Below are positions 61,567-64,000 of a DNA stretch of 64,000 nucleotides, piece after piece. The first letter of the stretch is position 1. Every line of letters begins with the position of its first letter. The notes under the pieces were generated by a model. That model saw only the letters and a program-made list of their open reading frames with translations, searched no databases and was not told the origin of the DNA. Source of the stretch: Actinomycetota bacterium (GTDB lineage: Bacteria; Actinomycetota; Actinomycetes; Actinomycetales; Microbacteriaceae); NCBI GenBank assembly GCA_030838475.1, contig JAUZFP010000123.1, forward strand, positions 1 through 64,000, written 5' to 3'. The position numbers and the translations under genes were made by a program.

Positions 61567-62297
61567 GGGGTACCTCCCAGACGGTATGACGAACGTGGCC
61601 GAATGAGGGCGAAGACTAATGCCAGGCCGGCTCGGGCGAGATACGCCGCCGACCTGAACGGGTTGTGCGACGGGACGCCGCCCGCCCGCTGTCGCATGGA
61701 CACGGGAACCTGACGAATGATGAGACCGGAGCGAGAGGCGATAACTAGTGCCTCTATCGTGTCGCCGAGGTATTCGGCCGGATAGTACTCGGCCCAGAGC
61801 CGGATGGCATTCGGCCCGGACGCGCGAAATCCCGACGTGGTATCGGTGAGCCGTGTGTGGGAGATCGAGCTAAGAATGTGCGCGAAGACTGTCATCGCCC
61901 ACTGTCGCGGCCCTCGCACCCGGTAGTCGCCCTCGCCGGCGAACCGGGCACCGATCGCCAGATCGGCGTTTGCCAACTCGGCGAGAAGGGATGGGACCGC
62001 CGCAGGATCGTGTTGTCCGTCCGAGTCGATCTGTACGGCACTGTCAAAGCCGTTCTCGAGTGCATAGCGGAAGCCGAGCCGCATGGCGCCACCAACGCCG
62101 AGGTTGAACGGCAGTCGCGCGACGAGTGCCCCCGCCGCCATGGCCACGGCGGCCGTGTCGTCCCGCGATCCATCGTCAACAACAAGCACAGTGACTCCCG
62201 GAAGGGCGGCAAAGACCTCACTCACCACCGCACCGACGGAGGCTACTTCGTTGAACGCCGGCATCACGATCAGCGTGCGCGCGTACGGGTCAGTCAC
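61563..62297 (-). CDS. Family 2 glycosyltransferase, DPM1/GtrB-like, paired with DUF2304
   Basis: This protein of about 244 residues has ARTLIVMPAFNEVASVGAVV (residues ~6-25), VTVLVVDDGSRDDTAAVAMA (~34-53), FDSAVQIDSDGQHDPAAVPS (~84-103, metal site) and RLTDTTSGFRASGPNAIRLW (~145-164). It lacks the C-terminal membrane helices of GtrB and probably depends on the DUF2304 partner. The start is GTG 62297; the frame to 62714 is the shadow of gmd. It would charge a polyprenyl phosphate with a sugar for the GT-C-like proteins nearby. Confidence 0.87.
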   Translation of the reverse strand: MTDPYARTLIVMPAFNEVASVGAVVSEVFAALPGVTVLVVDDGSRDDTAAVAMAAGALVARLPFNLGVGGAMRLGFRYALENGFDSAVQIDSDGQHDPAAVPSLLAELANADLAIGARFAGEGDYRVRGPRQWAMTVFAHILSSISHTRLTDTTSGFRASGPNAIRLWAEYYPAEYLGDTIEALVIASRSGLIIRQVPVSMRQRAGGVPSHNPFRSAAYLARAGLALVFALIRPRSSYRLGGTP

Positions 62298-62429
62298 GGT
62301 CTTGATACTACCGACGAGCTGTTCACGGCTCGCTGAAACCGGCGCGCGGTTGGACAGGAAGTCTCGATTCAGCGCTCGGATAGACTGGCATGCGCCAATC
62401 TGGCAGCGCAACGACAGAGGACACGCAAC

Positions 62430-63455
62430 ATGACGCAGCAGCGAGCAAAGCGCGCAATCATCACGGGCATCACTGGCCAGGATGGCAGCTACCTCGCCGA
62501 ACTGCTGCTCTCCAAGGGCTACGAGGTACACGGGTTTATCCGCAGATCCTCGAGTTTCAATACGGCTCGCATCGACCACATCTACGAGGACCCGCACGAA
62601 AAGGTTCAGCGGCTCTTCCTTCATTTCGCCGACCTCAGTGATGGTTCTCGCCTCGTCACGCTGTTGAACGAAATCCAGCCGGACGAGGTCTACAACCTCG
62701 CCGCACAGTCCCACGTTCGGGTCAGCTTCGACGAGCCCGAATACACGGGGGAGACCACGGGTCTTGGCACCGTCCGTCTACTTGAGGCGATCCGCTCCGC
62801 GGGTGTTACTCCTCGTTTCTACCAGGCGAGCAGCTCGGAAATGTTCGGCGCGGCCCCACCTCCGCAGGACGAACAGACCCCGTTCTATCCGCGCTCACCG
62901 TACGGTGTCGCGAAGGTCTACTCGTACTGGATCACACGCAACTACCGCGAGGCCTACGGAATCTTTGCGTGTAACGGAATTCTCTTCAACCACGAGTCAC
63001 CCCGGCGCGGTGGAACGTTTGTCACGCGCAAGATCACTCGGGCGGTCGCCCGCATCGCCGCCGGCACGCAGACGGAACTGTTTATGGGCAACCTCGATTC
63101 GGTGCGGGATTGGGGATACGCGCCCGAGTTCGTGGAGGGGATGTGGCGGATGCTCCAGCACGACGAGCCCGGCGACTACGTCCTCGCGACGAACACCGCA
63201 TACACCGTCAAGGACTTCCTCGGCTTGTCCTTCGAGCACGCTGGCCTCGACTGGGAGAAGTATGTCCGCTTCGATGAGCGGTATCTGAGACCGACTGAGG
63301 TTGACGCACTGGTCGGCGATCCCGGCAAGGCTCGTGACGTGCTCGGATGGACCCCCAAGGTTCTGACGCCTCGGCTCGCCCAGATCATGGTCGACGCCGA
63401 CATCGCTGCCCTCGCTACCGAGGGTGCGCCATACGTCGACGTGGTTCAGAGCTAG
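62430..63455 (+). CDS. gmd: GDP-mannose 4,6-dehydratase
   Basis: This 341-residue extended short-chain dehydrogenase makes GDP-4-keto-6-deoxymannose from GDP-mannose. It shows [20 protein letters not shown] (residues ~9-28), [38 protein letters not shown] (~90-109) and [20 protein letters not shown] (Tyr-x3-Lys, ~155-174), then [23 protein letters not shown] lies 9 bases before the ATG, and TAGACT about 50 bases upstream could be a -10 element. It is divergent from the GT2 gene and directly before the fucose synthase, so the product is GDP-L-fucose (or a related 6-deoxyhexose). Confidence 0.95.
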   Translation: MTQQRAKRAIITGITGQDGSYLAELLLSKGYEVHGFIRRSSSFNTARIDHIYEDPHEKVQRLFLHFADLSDGSRLVTLLNEIQPDEVYNLAAQSHVRVSFDEPEYTGETTGLGTVRLLEAIRSAGVTPRFYQASSSEMFGAAPPPQDEQTPFYPRSPYGVAKVYSYWITRNYREAYGIFACNGILFNHESPRRGGTFVTRKITRAVARIAAGTQTELFMGNLDSVRDWGYAPEFVEGMWRMLQHDEPGDYVLATNTAYTVKDFLGLSFEHAGLDWEKYVRFDERYLRPTEVDALVGDPGKARDVLGWTPKVLTPRLAQIMVDADIAALATEGAPYVDVVQS

Positions 63456-63461
63456 TCCTCC

Positions 63462-64000
63462 GTGCGCGTACTTCTCACCGGGAGCCGTGGCATGCTCGGT
63501 TCGAGCCTGGCCGCGTGTTGGCGAACTCAGAGACCGCACGACGAATTGCTGACTCTGACGCGAGACGACGTCGACCTGACCGACCGGGCCGCAACGCTCA
63601 CCGCGATGCGAACAATCGCCCCCGACGCGCTCATCCACGCGGCGGCCGTCGTCGGCGGAATTGCGGCAAAGCTGGAGCACCCAACCCGGTACCTCATCGA
63701 GAACCTCCTCATCGACGGCAGCGTGCTCGGATCAGCACTCGATCTCGCCGTTCCCGAGGTGCTCAACATCGGGAGCGCAGCCATCTATCCCGAATCATTT
63801 CGGCAGCCATTCATCGAGGACGACGTTCTGGCAGCGCCCCTGGAGCGTCCAAATGAGGGGTACGCGATCGCCAAAATCGCGGGAATGAAGCTGTGCGAAT
63901 ATGCCAGTGAAGAGTTCGGACTGACCTACCGCACGGCAATTCCATCGAACCTTTACGGCCCGGGCGACGACCACTCGCTATCGCATGGGCACCTCATAGC
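63462..64000 (+). CDS. fcl: GDP-L-fucose synthase, N-terminal part (cut by window edge)
   Basis: The frame is open to the end of the window, giving 179 residues of an expected ~310. It shows the nucleotide loop VRVLLTGSRGMLGSSLAACW (residues 1-20), IHAAAVVGGIAAKLEHPTRY (~58-77), LNIGSAAIYPESFRQP (~103-118; the usual Ser-Ser-Cys is Ser-Ala-Ala here) and YAIAKIAGMKLCEY (Tyr-x3-Lys, ~135-148). It starts with GTG 6 bases after gmd. The enzyme is an epimerase-reductase; loss of the Cys in the active-site triplet may change the epimerase step, so a related deoxyhexose cannot be excluded. Confidence 0.9.
   Translation, partial: MRVLLTGSRGMLGSSLAACWRTQRPHDELLTLTRDDVDLTDRAATLTAMRTIAPDALIHAAAVVGGIAAKLEHPTRYLIENLLIDGSVLGSALDLAVPEVLNIGSAAIYPESFRQPFIEDDVLAAPLERPNEGYAIAKIAGMKLCEYASEEFGLTYRTAIPSNLYGPGDDHSLSHGHLI

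Overview
The window is GC-rich DNA with many GTG and some TTG starts and 4-base ATGA/GTGA gene overlaps. Its gene set (AccA3/AccE/AccD-type acyl-CoA carboxylase, LpdA-type quinone reductase, trimeric PNP, LCP protein, rhamnose wall-polysaccharide genes) points to an actinomycete. My best guess is the Microbacteriaceae, by general look rather than by a decisive marker. No rRNA, tRNA or CRISPR array was seen. From memory, the backbone order deoA, add, phosphomutase, PNP, lpdA, accA3, maf, accE, accD, birA, PH-domain gene, gtrA, purK, purE, LCP, rmlD, wbbL-like follows the Mycobacterium tuberculosis Rv3314c-Rv3264c region. Departures from that order mark likely insertions.

Region 1 (1-12117) is nucleoside uptake and salvage: an ABC transporter (ATPase end plus two permeases), thymidine phosphorylase, adenosine deaminase, ascorbate-type PTS IIA and IIB without a IIC, a PGM2-like phosphomutase, purine nucleoside phosphorylase, an AHSA1-type protein and LpdA. 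A DUF559/AbiEi-like gene sits between deoA and add, flanked by a perfect 15-base direct repeat. Removing it restores a tight deoA-add junction.

Region 2 (12118-24784) carries a second DUF559/AbiEi-like gene, bracketed by two inverted copies of a ~51-base palindrome. It also has the biotin carboxylase/BCCP subunit, Maf, a TRAM-domain RNA methyltransferase, a DUF2207 membrane protein, and a response regulator-histidine kinase pair followed by an apparent pseudokinase. An 860-base gene-free tract follows, crowded with long hairpins and short repeats and with a low-GC part. AccE and AccD close the region.

Region 3 (24785-34675) contains a nonulosonate module: a cytidylyltransferase fused to a HAD phosphatase, a short NeuB-type synthase without the C-terminal SAF domain, and a putative glycosyltransferase. 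It is inserted between accD and birA. Polyprenol-phosphate-mannose synthase, BirA, a PH-domain protein, UDP-glucose dehydrogenase, two GtrA proteins, PurK and PurE follow.

Region 4 (34672-64000) is a cell-wall polysaccharide island: an LCP transferase, dTDP-rhamnose synthesis (rfbD, rfbB, rfbC, rfbA in separate places), glycosyltransferases including RgpF/WbsX and GT2-GT4 fusions, a Wzm/Wzt exporter, two methyltransferases, four large GT-C-like membrane proteins, a GT2/DUF2304 pair, and the GDP-mannose to GDP-fucose pair, the last cut by the window edge. A secreted protein with a lysozyme-like N-terminal domain and six ~98-residue repeats lies inside the island. Together the genes suggest a rhamnose-rich, possibly fucose-containing wall glycan built on a polyprenyl carrier, exported by Wzm/Wzt and attached by the LCP enzyme.
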